The notes: generated by a model from the letters alone, not told the origin. A DNA stretch of 64,000 nt from Calothrix sp. NIES-4101 (GCA_004296455.1 AP018280.1:1178001-1242000), one strand, 5' to 3'. Positions 47,911 to 58,030 are shown, counted from the first letter of the stretch. Translations and numbers: made by a program.

Positions 47911-48741
47911 ATGAACTCGCAACAATACACATTAACGATTGGCTGGCTGTACCCAAAACTGATGAGTACCTACGGTGACAGAGGGAATGTCATCACAATT
48001 GAGAGGCGTAGCCAATGGCGTGGTTTCGATGTGAAAATTTTACCCCTTGACCAAGCAGCAACAGCCGAAGATATAAAATCAGTAGATATTATTGTTGGTG
48101 GTGGCGCACAAGACAGACAGCAGGAACTTGTCATGCGCGACTTAAAAGGTGCAAAAGCGGAGGCAATGCGTGAAAAACTTGACAATGGTACACCTGGTGT
48201 TTTTACCTGTGGTTCCCCTCAGTTACTAGGACATTACTACGAACCTGGTGCTGGAAAACGCATCGAAGGTTTAGGAATTTTGGATTTAGTTTCCATACAT
48301 CCTGGTGAAACTACTAAGCGTTGCATTGGAAATTTAGTTATAGAAGTTACCGCAAAAAAATTGGCACGTGACTTAGAAGAAATGATGGGAATGAAAGCCT
48401 ATTTAGTTGGGTTTGAAAATCACGGCGGCAGAACCAAACTCGGAAAAACTGAAGCTTTAGGAAAAGTTATCTATGGCTTGGGTAATAATGGCGAAGATGG
48501 AAGCGAAGGTGCCTTTCATCAGAATGCGATCGCAACCTATTCCCACGGTCCATTATTACCTAAAAATCCCTTTGTTGCAGATTGGTTAATTCAAACAGCA
48601 TTGCGGTTGAAATATCAACAACCCATTCAATTATCCCCCTTGAATGATGAATTAGCGCAGTATGCCAGAGAAGCAATGTTGAAGAAGTTGAAAGTTGAAT
48701 TACCAACAGAAAACCAGCAATTGCAAACTGTTGTCTCATAA
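47911..48741 (+). CDS. gatD: Lipid II isoglutaminyl synthase, GatD glutaminase subunit
   Basis: 276 aa, class I glutamine amidotransferase. It opens with the GatD-type LTIGWLYPKLMSTYGDRGNVITI. The nucleophile Cys is in GVFTCGSPQLLGHYY (about 99), VGFENHGGRT is near 175, and the catalytic His is in ATYSHGPLLPKNP (about 210). It supplies ammonia to MurT. A GAGAGGGG ribosome site precedes the ATG. Normally next to murT; here an opposite-strand gene lies between. Confidence 0.92.
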   Translation: MNSQQYTLTIGWLYPKLMSTYGDRGNVITIERRSQWRGFDVKILPLDQAATAEDIKSVDIIVGGGAQDRQQELVMRDLKGAKAEAMREKLDNGTPGVFTCGSPQLLGHYYEPGAGKRIEGLGILDLVSIHPGETTKRCIGNLVIEVTAKKLARDLEEMMGMKAYLVGFENHGGRTKLGKTEALGKVIYGLGNNGEDGSEGAFHQNAIATYSHGPLLPKNPFVADWLIQTALRLKYQQPIQLSPLNDELAQYAREAMLKKLKVELPTENQQLQTVVS

Positions 48742-48799
48742 ATCTTGAAGGTTCTTGAAGTTATCTTAATCTCCGCTTCCAGATTAATGATTGAGGCTG

Positions 48800-48903
48800 A
48801 TGTGGATTAAGCACATTCCAAAAGTAGGATCCTGTTAGCGGAGCATAACGCACGATTCCCAATCAAACCGAAAGTTCTAGGTTATTAAATTCTTATGCCT
48901 AAG
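48800..48903. repeat. 104-bp dispersed repeat, copy 2
   Basis: Matches 32907-33010 along its whole length with scattered changes: same ATGTGGATTAA start, CGAAAG.TCTAGGTTATTAAATTCT core, and CCTAAG end. It lies in the gap between convergent gatD and tldD. Confidence 0.7.
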
Positions 48904-48957
48904 TAATTAGTTGGAATTGATATCAGGAAAGCCAAAATCTCACATCCAAAAATCTAA

Positions 48958-50361
48958 CTACGCCACTTCTACTTCTCCCCCAACAACAACATCGCGAATC
49001 CGCAAACTAGGTCCCCCACAACCTACAGGTAAACCATTTTGTCCACCTTTGCCACATCCCCCCGACTCATCCCAATAAAAATCATTACCAATACCTTCAA
49101 TATCAGCCAAAGTCTGAAACACATTTCCCGATAACGTTACATCCTTCACAGGTTCGCATATCTTGCCATTGCGAATCATCCATGCTTCCCCAGCGCTGAA
49201 GGTAAACATTTCCCCATTCGTCATTCCCCCCAACCAATTCCGGGCATATACTCCCTCTTTAATTTCGCTAAACAAATCCTCAACGCTCGTGTTTCCACGT
49301 TCAATCCAGGTATTTGTCATTCTCACAATCGGAGCATAGTGATAATTTAAACACCTAGCATTTCCTGTGGGCGCTTCCTCTAACTTGCCCGCAGTTTCCC
49401 GTGAATGTAGCCTTCCCACCAAAACACCATCTTTAATTAATTGCGTGGTTGTCGCTGGTGTCCCTTCATCATCGTAAAAATAACTACCACGGTGGCCTGG
49501 GGGTGCTGCACCATCAAAAATTTGCAACTCATCACAACCAAAACGTCTTCCCAAAGTCATGACTTCGAGAATATCAGGGTTCTCGTATGCCATATCTGCT
49601 TCTGAGAGGTGCCCAAATGCCTCGTGGACGAACAAACCTGTCAAAATCGGGTCAATCACAACAGTATAGGTATTACCCTTGACGGATGGCAAAGACAAAG
49701 CGGAAATAGCGCGGGTGGCAGCACCTTTCACTTGCTCTTCCAACCCCATTAAATCTTCAAACGCTTTGCGTGAACCTGTGGTTTCCCTGCCGGTTTGCAC
49801 AGTTTCGCCATTTCTTGCAGTTGCCGCAAAACGCATTTCCATATCTACCCAGGATTGTTCGATTAAAGTACCTTCACTGGTGGCGATAATCACTTTTTGG
49901 GCACTATCGGCATAGCGTACAGAAGTTGTGGTAATACGTCCATCGACACTTTTCAGCAGTTCTCTGTAAAAATCGCATAATTGCTTCTTTTGTACCAGAG
50001 GAATTTTTCGGGGATCAGTTCCCGTTAAGGGTAATTTACAGATGGCTTGGACGGGGTGAATTGGTGCGAGTATGGTTTCCTCCTCCCCTACCATCCGAGC
50101 TGCGGCGATCGCTTCTTCAATTCGGTCTGTAATGGTCGCCAGTTGGTTGAAACTACTGAGTCCCCAGCCACCTTTGTAACAGGCGCGAATTTGTCCCCCA
50201 ATAGAAATCCCTTCACTGAGGGTTTCTACTTTGTCTCCACGTAGTAATATATCGGTTCCTTCTGCTTCTTCGAGGCGAATCATTAAATAATCGACGCGGG
50301 AAGCATAGCGGGAAATGAGTTCAGAAAGTAGGTTTTGTGCGTCAGCTAATTTAGTCGCCAT
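48958..50361 (-). CDS. tldD: TldD/PmbA family metalloprotease
   Basis: 467 aa. The zinc site HEAFGH (HExxxH type) is near residue 248, with LFVHEAFGHLSEAD. GNARCLNYHYAPIVRMTNTWIERG and SGGCGKGGQNGLPVGCGGPSLRI near the end are typical of TldD. TldD and TldE/PmbA form a heterodimeric peptidase that trims unfolded or modified peptides. Its partner is not in this window. Confidence 0.9.
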   Translation of the reverse strand: MATKLADAQNLLSELISRYASRVDYLMIRLEEAEGTDILLRGDKVETLSEGISIGGQIRACYKGGWGLSSFNQLATITDRIEEAIAAARMVGEEETILAPIHPVQAICKLPLTGTDPRKIPLVQKKQLCDFYRELLKSVDGRITTTSVRYADSAQKVIIATSEGTLIEQSWVDMEMRFAATARNGETVQTGRETTGSRKAFEDLMGLEEQVKGAATRAISALSLPSVKGNTYTVVIDPILTGLFVHEAFGHLSEADMAYENPDILEVMTLGRRFGCDELQIFDGAAPPGHRGSYFYDDEGTPATTTQLIKDGVLVGRLHSRETAGKLEEAPTGNARCLNYHYAPIVRMTNTWIERGNTSVEDLFSEIKEGVYARNWLGGMTNGEMFTFSAGEAWMIRNGKICEPVKDVTLSGNVFQTLADIEGIGNDFYWDESGGCGKGGQNGLPVGCGGPSLRIRDVVVGGEVEVA

Positions 50362-50595
50362 TATTGCTGGGTATCTGGGGACTATATATTTTTAACGCAA
50401 AAGGGGACGGGGATACAGAAAAAAGTACATCTTGTGAACAGTCGAGTTTGTCACCATGTTTCCCATAACTAAAAACTCATGTTATACATTGCTGTTTGAG
50501 GAAATTGCGATCGTTTCTGCGATCAGGTATCCGCAAAGTAGATTAACGTTCTACAATTATTTTTTCCCCTCAGCTTAATTCTGGGTGAGTGAGTG

Positions 50596-52248
50596 ATGTG
50601 GTCAAAAATTAAAGATCAGCCCTCTGTAATTGCCAAAGAGAAACAGGGATTTTCTCCTGACAGTGCAGTTTTATTGATTGCAGGAGTCTTTTTTACTTTA
50701 TGTCTTATCTTGACGCTACACCGTTATTTCAGCTTTTACGCCTCCTTTGACCAAGGTATATTTAACCAAGTTTTCTGGAATAATTTACACGGTCGTTTTT
50801 TTCAAAGTTCTTTATCTTCTAGTCTCTCCACAAATGTTGTTCACGCTGGCGAAATTCCCACCGTTTTCTATCATCGATTAGGGCAACATTTTACACCCGC
50901 ATTGTTACTGTGGTTGCCAATTTATGCTTTATTTCCCTCACCAGCAACGCTGACAGTGTTACAAGTGACACTGATTACGGCGGCGGGATTAGTTTTGTAT
51001 TTACTGGCAAGACATTATCTAGAACATCCATTAGCTGTGATGATCACCGCCAGCTTTTACGCGGCTAATGCGGTGATTGGCCCTACCCTTAGTAACTTCC
51101 ACGATATCAGCCAAATACCATTATTTGTGTTTACGTTGCTGCTGGCAATGGAAAAACGTACTTGGTGGCTGTTTTGGTTAATGGCAATATTTATTTTGGC
51201 AGTCCGGGAAGATGCAGGTATTGGGTTGTTTGGTGTGGGGTTTTACATGATTGCTAGCCAACGCTTTCCCCGTGCCGGATTTGCCACTTGTATCCTCAGT
51301 TTTGGCTACATGCTAGCGCTGACAAACTTAATTATGCCTATCTTTTCAGATGATATTTCCAAGCGGTTTATGCTAGAGCGCTTCGGACAATATGCAGATG
51401 GGAATGAAGCTTCAACTTTGGAAATTATTTGGGGCATGGTTAGTAATCCTTGGCGGTTGCTAGTCGAATTAGTTACACCGTTTGACCGTACAATCCGCTA
51501 CCTAATTGGTCAATGGCTGCCTCTCGCTTTTATCCCGGCACTTGCGCCAGCATCTTGGGCGATCGCAGGTTTTCCTTTGCTGAAGTTATTCTTAGGTCAG
51601 GGTGAATCTGTACTGGCAATTACGATTCGCTACGCTTTAACCGTTGTGCCTGGTTTATTTTACGGTGCGATATTATGGTGGTCGCAACATCCCCAGTCTT
51701 TGAAGCCGAGATTTCGTCGCTTTTGGATCGGTTGTATTTGTGTATCTTTGCTGTTTAGCTTCACATCTAACCCCAACCGAACATTTTACTTCCTCATTCC
51801 CGACTCGGTAAAACCGTGGGTGTATATATCACTGCCGCAACAATGGCAACATGTCGCTCAAATTCGTCCTTTACTGGCGCAAATTCCCCCAGATGCTAGC
51901 GTTGCCACAACTACATATATAGTGCCCCATCTTTCTAGTCGGCGGGAAATTTTACGTTTACCGCAGTTGGAATTAAAGAATGATGCCAGACAAATCATCA
52001 AAGTCGATTATGCATTAGCAGATATCTGGCAGTTACAACAATATCAAGCTGCCTTTAAAGCAGATAGAAATTACTTACGTGATTTAGTCAAACAAGTGAA
52101 TCAGTTAACTAGCAACGGCGAATATGGAATAATTGACTTTGCAGATGGTACGATTCTCCTGAAAAAAACCGCTAATTCTAATCCTCAAGCGATCGCTGCT
52201 TGGAATCGTTACCAACAGCAGCTACAGCCGATTTTAGGCACAGGATAA
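50596..52248 (+). CDS. DUF2079 integral membrane protein
   Basis: 550 aa with about ten membrane helices. The N-terminal YASFDQGIFNQVFWNNLHGRFFQSSL loop and the YHRLGQHFTPALLLWLPIYALFPSP segment are the DUF2079 signature. The layout resembles GT-C glycosyltransferases (acidic residues in the first outside loop), so transfer of a lipid-linked sugar is plausible but unproven. A glycosyltransferase gene follows at 52419 on the same strand. Confidence 0.85.
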   Translation: MWSKIKDQPSVIAKEKQGFSPDSAVLLIAGVFFTLCLILTLHRYFSFYASFDQGIFNQVFWNNLHGRFFQSSLSSSLSTNVVHAGEIPTVFYHRLGQHFTPALLLWLPIYALFPSPATLTVLQVTLITAAGLVLYLLARHYLEHPLAVMITASFYAANAVIGPTLSNFHDISQIPLFVFTLLLAMEKRTWWLFWLMAIFILAVREDAGIGLFGVGFYMIASQRFPRAGFATCILSFGYMLALTNLIMPIFSDDISKRFMLERFGQYADGNEASTLEIIWGMVSNPWRLLVELVTPFDRTIRYLIGQWLPLAFIPALAPASWAIAGFPLLKLFLGQGESVLAITIRYALTVVPGLFYGAILWWSQHPQSLKPRFRRFWIGCICVSLLFSFTSNPNRTFYFLIPDSVKPWVYISLPQQWQHVAQIRPLLAQIPPDASVATTTYIVPHLSSRREILRLPQLELKNDARQIIKVDYALADIWQLQQYQAAFKADRNYLRDLVKQVNQLTSNGEYGIIDFADGTILLKKTANSNPQAIAAWNRYQQQLQPILGTG

Positions 52249-52418
52249 AGGAGGAAATGACAAAGAGTAATACTCAATGTCCTGTACCCTTTTACTAGTT
52301 TGGCAAATATTCAGAAAATGTCACAAATCTTGATTAATCCTGATTTTCAAGATTGCCAAACTTGTATTTTCCGAGCAATTTCTATGGTAGGACTTGTGAT
52401 GGGTTGGGGTAAAAGTCA

Positions 52419-53606
52419 ATGAAAATATTAGTGTTGAGTTGGGAATTTCCCCCACGTATTATCGGGGGAATTGCGCGTCATGTTAGCGAATTGTACCCGG
52501 AGCTAGTCAAGTTGGGACATGAAATCCATTTGATTACTCCGGAGTTTGGGAATGCCGCGATGTACGAAATAGTTGAGGGGATTCAAGTACATCGGGTTCC
52601 TGTCAAACCAGGAAATGACTTTTTCCACTGGGTTGTGAATCTGAATCAGAGTATGGGGCAACACGGTGGTAAAGTGATGGCAGAGGAGGGTGATTTCGAT
52701 CTCATTCATGCCCATGATTGGCTAGTTGGAGATGCTGCGATCGCCCTCAAACATACCTTTAAAATACCTCTGATTGCGACTATCCACGCCACCGAATATG
52801 GTAGACATAATGGGATTCACAACGATATACAACATTACATTAACGGCAAAGAAGAACTTTTAGCTTTTAATGCATGGCGGATAATTGTTTGTACTAATTA
52901 TATGCGTCACGAAGTCGAGCGGGCATTACACAGTCCTTGGGACAAAATTGACGTAATTTATAATGGTATCCGCGCCGAAAAGAAACTTCACCATCAAAAT
53001 TTTCATGCTCAAGATTTTCGCCGTTTTTTTGCCGAAGATAGTGAGAAAATCGTTTATTATGTTGGTCGTATGACCTATGAAAAAGGCGTTTCTGTACTCT
53101 TAAATGCAGCAGCAAAAGTGCTTTGGGAGATGGGTGGAAATGTCAAATTTGTGATTATTGGTGGCGGTCATACCGAACAGTTGAAAAAACAAGCTTGGGA
53201 TGTAGGTATTTGGCATAAATGTTATTTCACCGGGTTTATTTCTGATGATTACTTAGATAAATTTCAAACAATAGCTGACTGTGCTGTTTTTCCTAGTCTC
53301 TACGAACCCTTTGGTATAGTTGCATTAGAGAGTTTTGCTTCTCGTGTTCCCGTAGTTGTATCTGATACGGGTGGATTTCCAGAAGTTGTCCAACATGGTA
53401 AAACTGGAATTGTGACTTACACAAATAATTCAGATTCCCTGGCTTGGGGTATTTTAGAAGTATTAAAACACCCAGAATACAGCCAATGGTTAATTAATAA
53501 TGCTTATCTGGATTTAGAGCGCCGTTTTAATTGGAGCAAAATTGCCAAACAAACCGAAGAAACTTACATTAGGGTAATAGAAGAAAGACATCAAGTTGAT
53601 TGGTAA
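52419..53606 (+). CDS. Glycosyltransferase family 4
   Basis: 395 aa, GT-B fold. The N-terminus (MKILVLSWEFPPRIIGGIARHVSELYPELVKLGHEIHLITP) is that of glycogen-synthase-like GT4 enzymes. The donor-binding half has VGRMTYEKGVSVLLNAA, FTGFISDDYL and the E-x7-E motif in PSLYEPFGIVALESFASRVPVVVSDTGGFPEVV. The acceptor is unknown; it could be an alpha-glucan or a cell-surface glycan. Same strand as the DUF2079 gene, 170 bp downstream. Confidence 0.9.
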   Translation: MKILVLSWEFPPRIIGGIARHVSELYPELVKLGHEIHLITPEFGNAAMYEIVEGIQVHRVPVKPGNDFFHWVVNLNQSMGQHGGKVMAEEGDFDLIHAHDWLVGDAAIALKHTFKIPLIATIHATEYGRHNGIHNDIQHYINGKEELLAFNAWRIIVCTNYMRHEVERALHSPWDKIDVIYNGIRAEKKLHHQNFHAQDFRRFFAEDSEKIVYYVGRMTYEKGVSVLLNAAAKVLWEMGGNVKFVIIGGGHTEQLKKQAWDVGIWHKCYFTGFISDDYLDKFQTIADCAVFPSLYEPFGIVALESFASRVPVVVSDTGGFPEVVQHGKTGIVTYTNNSDSLAWGILEVLKHPEYSQWLINNAYLDLERRFNWSKIAKQTEETYIRVIEERHQVDW

Positions 53607-53670
53607 TTACCTGGATTGGAAATTATAGTAGATATGTTTATTTTCTTTACAGGTAGATTACACAAAATAT

Positions 53671-54726
53671 ATGGCGAAAATTGCGATACTCTCTAGGATT
53701 AGTTCTATCAATCCCAATCAAAAACACCTAGCCAAAATCTTCACTACAAGCTGCGGATTTGTCGCAATTACCTTCATAACTGCTAATTTTGTTTTATCTC
53801 CTGCCACAGCAAAAGCTCAACGTTACATCAAAGGTAATCCCGCAAATGTTAATCCTCCCCTAGCAGGTGCTGTTTACAATCTTGGAGGTGGAGGAACAGA
53901 TGTAGATAGCGCCATTCAATGGATGATTAATAGTGTCCGGGGATGCGAAAAATGTACTAGTAAAGTTGATGTTGTTATCATTCGTGCTGCTGGTGGTGAT
54001 GCTTACAATCAACCCATTTATGCAATGGATGGAGTTGATTCAGTAGAAACTCTGGTAATTACTAGTAAAACGGAAGCAAATGCACCCGATATTGTGGAAA
54101 CAGTCAAAAACGCGGAAGTGATTTTTTTTGCTGGTGGTGACCAATGTAAGTACGTGAGTAACTTCCATAATACCAAGCTGGAAAAGGCTATCGAATCAGT
54201 TTCTAATCGTGGTGGAGCCGTGGGTGGAACCAGTGCAGGGGCAATGATTCAAAGTAACTTTGTTTACAATGCTTGCGCTAGTAGTGTTGAATCTCCGAAT
54301 GCACTCAATGACCCCTACGGTAGTATTGACTTTAGCTACAACTTTTTAGATTGGACTAACCTCAAATATACTGTTATTGATACCCACTTTGATAAACGCG
54401 ATCGCATGGGTAGATTAATGGCATTTACCGCCAGACAAGTTAAAGATGGGAAAGCCAAAACTGCGATGGGGATTGGGGTAAGTGAAGCAACATCTGTAGT
54501 TGTCGATCGCGATGGGACAGCCAAGGTTATGGGTGAAGGTGCCGCTTATTTTGTTTTAGCTGAGCATTTACCCAAAGTTTGTGAAAAGGGTAAAACTTTA
54601 AGTTATGCAGATTTTAAAATTTGGAAAGTGAATAGCGGTGGCACATTTAGCCTACGGAATTATCCTAAACAAGGATATTATTTACGCAGTGTAGATAGGG
54701 GAAAGATTGATGCTAATCCTTATTAA
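53671..54726 (+). CDS. Exported cyanophycinase-like S51 peptidase
   Basis: 351 aa. An N-terminal export signal (about 25-50, SCGFVAITFITANFVLSPATAKA) precedes an S51 domain. The nucleophile Ser is in GGAVGGTSAGAMIQ, FFAGGDQCKYV is upstream, and the region around DTHFDKRDRMGRL is the usual cyanophycinase segment. Cyanophycinases cut cyanophycin (Asp-Arg polymer), a cytoplasmic reserve. The export signal and the divergent sequence suggest a different, extracytoplasmic peptide substrate, so cphB is not assigned. Confidence 0.85.
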   Translation: MAKIAILSRISSINPNQKHLAKIFTTSCGFVAITFITANFVLSPATAKAQRYIKGNPANVNPPLAGAVYNLGGGGTDVDSAIQWMINSVRGCEKCTSKVDVVIIRAAGGDAYNQPIYAMDGVDSVETLVITSKTEANAPDIVETVKNAEVIFFAGGDQCKYVSNFHNTKLEKAIESVSNRGGAVGGTSAGAMIQSNFVYNACASSVESPNALNDPYGSIDFSYNFLDWTNLKYTVIDTHFDKRDRMGRLMAFTARQVKDGKAKTAMGIGVSEATSVVVDRDGTAKVMGEGAAYFVLAEHLPKVCEKGKTLSYADFKIWKVNSGGTFSLRNYPKQGYYLRSVDRGKIDANPY

Positions 54727-54738
54727 TTTGCACTTGAA

Positions 54739-55893
54739 TTAGCATAATCTTCGCAAACTCTGTATAGTCGAAATTACCTGATTTGCGACTATATCAATTT
54801 CTGCTTCCGTATTAAATCGTCCAATTCCAAACCGTATTGACGCATGGGCTAACTTTTCGGAATGTCCCAAAGCCATCAGCACATGAGAAGGTGCAATATT
54901 AGTCGAAGAACAAGCAGAACCGGAAGAAATAGCCATTACCGACTGTAAACCCAGTAGTAAAGCAGCACCATTCACATCTTCCACACTAATATTCAAATTC
55001 CCTGCGAGTCTTTGGGTTGGGTGTCCATTGAGACGAATACCTTCAACTGATGACAGCAATTGCCACAATTTATCTCTGAGTTTCATTATGCGATCGCTTT
55101 CTTGCTTTTGTGCTAACAAAGCAATTTCTACGGCTTTCGCAAATCCAACTATTTGTGGTGTACACAAAGTTCCTGAGCGCATCCCCCGTTCATGTCCCCC
55201 TCCATGTTGTTGTGCTGCTAATTTGACTCTGGGGTTGCGTCTGCGAACATACAAGGCACCAATTCCTTTTGGAGCATAGATTTTGTGCCCAGTTAACGAC
55301 ATTAAGTCAATTTGCATTGTTTGCACGTCGAGGGGAATTTTTCCAATAGCTTGTGCAGCATCAGTATGGAAAATTATTTCTTTTTCATGGCAGATTCTCC
55401 CAATTTCACTTAATGGCTGTAATACACCAATTTCATTATTTGCTGCCATGACAGATACTAAAACTGTATCAGAACGGAGTGATTTTTCCAATAAGTTGAA
55501 ATCAATTAATCCATCCTTTTTAACTGGTAAAATTGTTATTTCAAAACCTAAAGTTTCCAAATATTTACACGGGTCAATGACAGCATTATGTTCTGTAGCC
55601 AGAGTAATAATATGTTGACCTTTTTCAAAATAAGCTTCCGCAATACCCTTAATGGCTAAGTTATTGGCTTCCGTCGCCCCACTAGTAAAGATAATTTCTT
55701 CAGGTGCAGCATTAATTGCATTGGCGAGGATTTCTCGTGCCTTTTTGACAGCAGCTTCTGCCTCCCAACCATATTGATGATTAATACTTGATGGATTACC
55801 AAAATACTCAGTAAAGTAGGGAAGCATTGCATCAACAACCCGTTGATCTACGGGTGTAGTAGCATGGTTGTCTAGGTAGATAGGACGATGCAT
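54739..55893 (-). CDS. Cysteine desulfurase (NifS/IscS family)
   Basis: 384 aa, PLP enzyme that mobilises sulfur from cysteine for Fe-S clusters and thio-cofactors. It starts IYLDNHATTPVDQRVVDAMLPYF. The His that stacks on PLP is in TEHNAV, the PLP Lys is in SLTGHKIYAPKG, and the catalytic Cys is in SSGSACSS (about 325). The short loop of class I (IscS/NifS) enzymes is present. Without neighbours such as iscU or nif genes, iscS and nifS cannot be told apart. Converges with the S51 peptidase gene. Confidence 0.92.
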   Translation of the reverse strand: MHRPIYLDNHATTPVDQRVVDAMLPYFTEYFGNPSSINHQYGWEAEAAVKKAREILANAINAAPEEIIFTSGATEANNLAIKGIAEAYFEKGQHIITLATEHNAVIDPCKYLETLGFEITILPVKKDGLIDFNLLEKSLRSDTVLVSVMAANNEIGVLQPLSEIGRICHEKEIIFHTDAAQAIGKIPLDVQTMQIDLMSLTGHKIYAPKGIGALYVRRRNPRVKLAAQQHGGGHERGMRSGTLCTPQIVGFAKAVEIALLAQKQESDRIMKLRDKLWQLLSSVEGIRLNGHPTQRLAGNLNISVEDVNGAALLLGLQSVMAISSGSACSSTNIAPSHVLMALGHSEKLAHASIRFGIGRFNTEAEIDIVANQVISTIQSLRRLC

Positions 55894-56079
55894 TTTAAAT
55901 TTAATTTAAGAATAGTTGGAGAGTAGATTTATTTATACTAAACATTCAACTGTCGATAACTTTAATTTTGCTACCTTTAGAGATTTTCTTTTTGAGAGTT
56001 TTTCTAAAAAACTCGCTCCCCATTTCGTATTTTCCGCTAAAATACATATCCTGTAGATTGCGGATAAGGAAGAACTAGG

Positions 56080-56805
56080 GTGACTCTGACACTTGGGGTA
56101 AACATCGACCACATTGCTACTATCCGGCAAGCACGACGCACGGTAGAACCCGATCCAGTAGCAGCCGCAGTATTGGCAGAATTGGCTGGTGCTGACGGGA
56201 TTACAGCACATTTGCGGGAAGATAGACGACATATCCAAGACAGGGATGTACGCTTACTGCGGCAAACAGTACGTACCCACCTTAATCTGGAAATGGCAGC
56301 CACCGACGAAATGGTAGCGATCGCACTTGATATTAAACCTGATTATGTAACATTAGTCCCCGAAAAACGTGAGGAAGTTACTACCGAGGGCGGCTTAGAT
56401 ATTGTTGGGCAAATTGATAGAATTGAAGAGGTTGTCCATAAACTCCAATCGGCTGGAATTCCAGTTAGTCTATTTATTGATGCTGAACCACCACAAATTG
56501 AAGCTTCTGTCAAGGTGCAAGCAAAATTTATTGAATTGCACACAGGTAAGTATGCAGAAGCCCAAGACGAAGGCAAACGCCAGCAAGAACTAGACTTTTT
56601 AGCCAGGGGATGCGAGCAAGCGATTCAAGCAGGGTTACGAGTTAATGCCGGACATGGACTAACTTATTGGAATGTCCACCCCATTGCTTGTTTGCCAGGA
56701 ATGGAGGAACTGAACATTGGTCATACCATCATCAGTCGAGCGGCTTTAGTGGGAATGGAAAGAGCCGTGCGCGAGATGAAAATGGCAATGCGCGGTGAAT
56801 TTTAA
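56080..56805 (+). CDS. pdxJ: Pyridoxine 5'-phosphate synthase
   Basis: Condenses deoxyxylulose 5-phosphate with the phosphohydroxythreonine-derived ketone to form pyridoxine phosphate. 241 aa, family length. It has [17 protein letters not shown] at the N-terminus and [17 protein letters not shown] (catalytic region). Further on are [16 protein letters not shown] and [12 protein letters not shown] near the end. Starts at a GTG. Divergent from the cysteine desulfurase gene, which itself needs PLP. Confidence 0.96.
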   Translation: MTLTLGVNIDHIATIRQARRTVEPDPVAAAVLAELAGADGITAHLREDRRHIQDRDVRLLRQTVRTHLNLEMAATDEMVAIALDIKPDYVTLVPEKREEVTTEGGLDIVGQIDRIEEVVHKLQSAGIPVSLFIDAEPPQIEASVKVQAKFIELHTGKYAEAQDEGKRQQELDFLARGCEQAIQAGLRVNAGHGLTYWNVHPIACLPGMEELNIGHTIISRAALVGMERAVREMKMAMRGEF

Positions 56806-56893
56806 TATTAGGGTTGGCAAATAAAAATGGCAAATTGATTTAGAGGGGTTTTACTGCGAAATCTCAAGAACCGACACAATAGCAAGAGCTTCT

Positions 56894-57625
56894 ATGAGCA
56901 CAGAAAGTAATAATCTCCCGCTTTGGGTACAGCACCGGGATACAGTTATCGAATATAGCAAAACGGCTAATATTGATTGGCGTACAGGTGCCCCACCCGA
57001 TTATTCCCGTTCTAATGAGAATTTAGCCAAAGAAAGTGTATGTAATCACCTTGAAGGTTCTTTAGAAGCTATAGTTCAAAACCTAGTCAGAACCTTTGAA
57101 ATGGAGGTATCTTTCAAGACAAATCCCCAACAGTGGTTATCAATAGTCCAAGATAAATTTCGCGTCAGTACCAATGGCGATCGCGAATTTGATGCGACGG
57201 AATTGGGGGCAAAGGGTACCTATAATGTGTTTATGGCGAATTCGGAGCATTACAAATCTTCCGAAGAAAGCTTTGAATCATCCCACAAAACATTCCATAC
57301 CTGCTTCCCTCAAGGTTTCCCTTGGGAGTTACTGGAAGTTTATTCAGGGCCGCCAAATGTCACTTTCAAATGGAGACATTGGGGACATTTCCAAGGACAA
57401 TACAAAGATTTTGCCCCAACAGGGGAAACAGTGGAAATTGTTGGCATGAGTGTAGCCCGAGTCACCGATGATTTAAAGATTATCTCAATGGAACACTATT
57501 TCGATAATTCCTTGTTTTTGACAAGGTTAACTGCTGGCGGTAAAGTAACTGATGATACTACTAAGCCTAGTGGTTGTCCATTTAATCCATTAGGTTCGCT
57601 TTTTAAAAGATTCAAAAAGACTTGA
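56894..57625 (+). CDS. SnoaL-like / pathogen-related family protein
   Basis: 243 aa. The sequence style, LEGSLEAIVQNLVRTFEMEVSFKTNPQQWLSIV...FKWRHWGHFQGQYKDFAPTGETVEIVGMSVARV, fits a SnoaL-like (NTF2-fold) domain. It resembles plant pathogen-related proteins of unknown function. The His/Trp-rich cavity (FKWRHWGHF) suggests binding of a small hydrophobic ligand. No pathway can be inferred. A hairpin follows 7 bp after the stop. Confidence 0.7.
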   Translation: MSTESNNLPLWVQHRDTVIEYSKTANIDWRTGAPPDYSRSNENLAKESVCNHLEGSLEAIVQNLVRTFEMEVSFKTNPQQWLSIVQDKFRVSTNGDREFDATELGAKGTYNVFMANSEHYKSSEESFESSHKTFHTCFPQGFPWELLEVYSGPPNVTFKWRHWGHFQGQYKDFAPTGETVEIVGMSVARVTDDLKIISMEHYFDNSLFLTRLTAGGKVTDDTTKPSGCPFNPLGSLFKRFKKT

Positions 57626-57632
57626 TAAGTAG

Positions 57633-57657
57633 GGGTACAGTGGATGTCACTGTACCC
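57633..57657 (+). terminator. Hairpin terminator after the SnoaL-like gene
   Basis: Perfect 10-bp stem, GGGTACAGTG with CACTGTACCC, and a 5-base loop, 7 bp past the stop codon. It is followed by a weak TTAAATT stretch. Confidence 0.7.
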
Positions 57658-57703
57658 TTAAATTATTCAATAGAGGATTCATATAGAGCTATAGGGAACG
57701 ACA

Positions 57704-58030
57704 ATGACAACATACTATTACGTTTTAGCAAGTCAGCGATTTTTACTCGAAGAAGAACCATTTGCAGAGGTTCTCAAAGAACGAACTCGCTACTACCACG
57801 AACAAGAAAGAGAAATTGATTTTTGGTTGGTTAAGCAACCTGCATTCCTAGAAGCACCCCAAATGCTAACAGTTAAAGGTAAATGCCCTCAGCCATGTGT
57901 GGCAGTTATTTCCACCAATCAACAGTTTATTACCTGGTTAAAACTACGTTTGGAATATGTGATCACAGGTCAGTTTGAAGCACCTAGTGAGTCAATCCCA
58001 GAACCTTTAGCATCCTTGGTGACAGCTTAA
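57704..58030 (+). CDS. ycf54: Ycf54 (Mg-protoporphyrin ester cyclase assembly factor)
   Basis: 108 aa, conserved through its length: MTTYYYVLASQRFLLEEEPFAEVLKERTRYYHEQEREIDFWLVKQPAFLEAP, and ISTNQQFITWLKLRLEYVITGQFEAPSESIPEPL. Ycf54 binds and stabilises the AcsF/CycI cyclase that forms ring E of chlorophyll. An AGGGA site lies 7 bases before the ATG. Confidence 0.95.
   Translation: MTTYYYVLASQRFLLEEEPFAEVLKERTRYYHEQEREIDFWLVKQPAFLEAPQMLTVKGKCPQPCVAVISTNQQFITWLKLRLEYVITGQFEAPSESIPEPLASLVTA

Noticed and set aside
53671-54726. Calling the S51 peptidase cphB
   Set aside because: It has an export signal and diverges from cytoplasmic cyanophycinase, and no cphA is adjacent.
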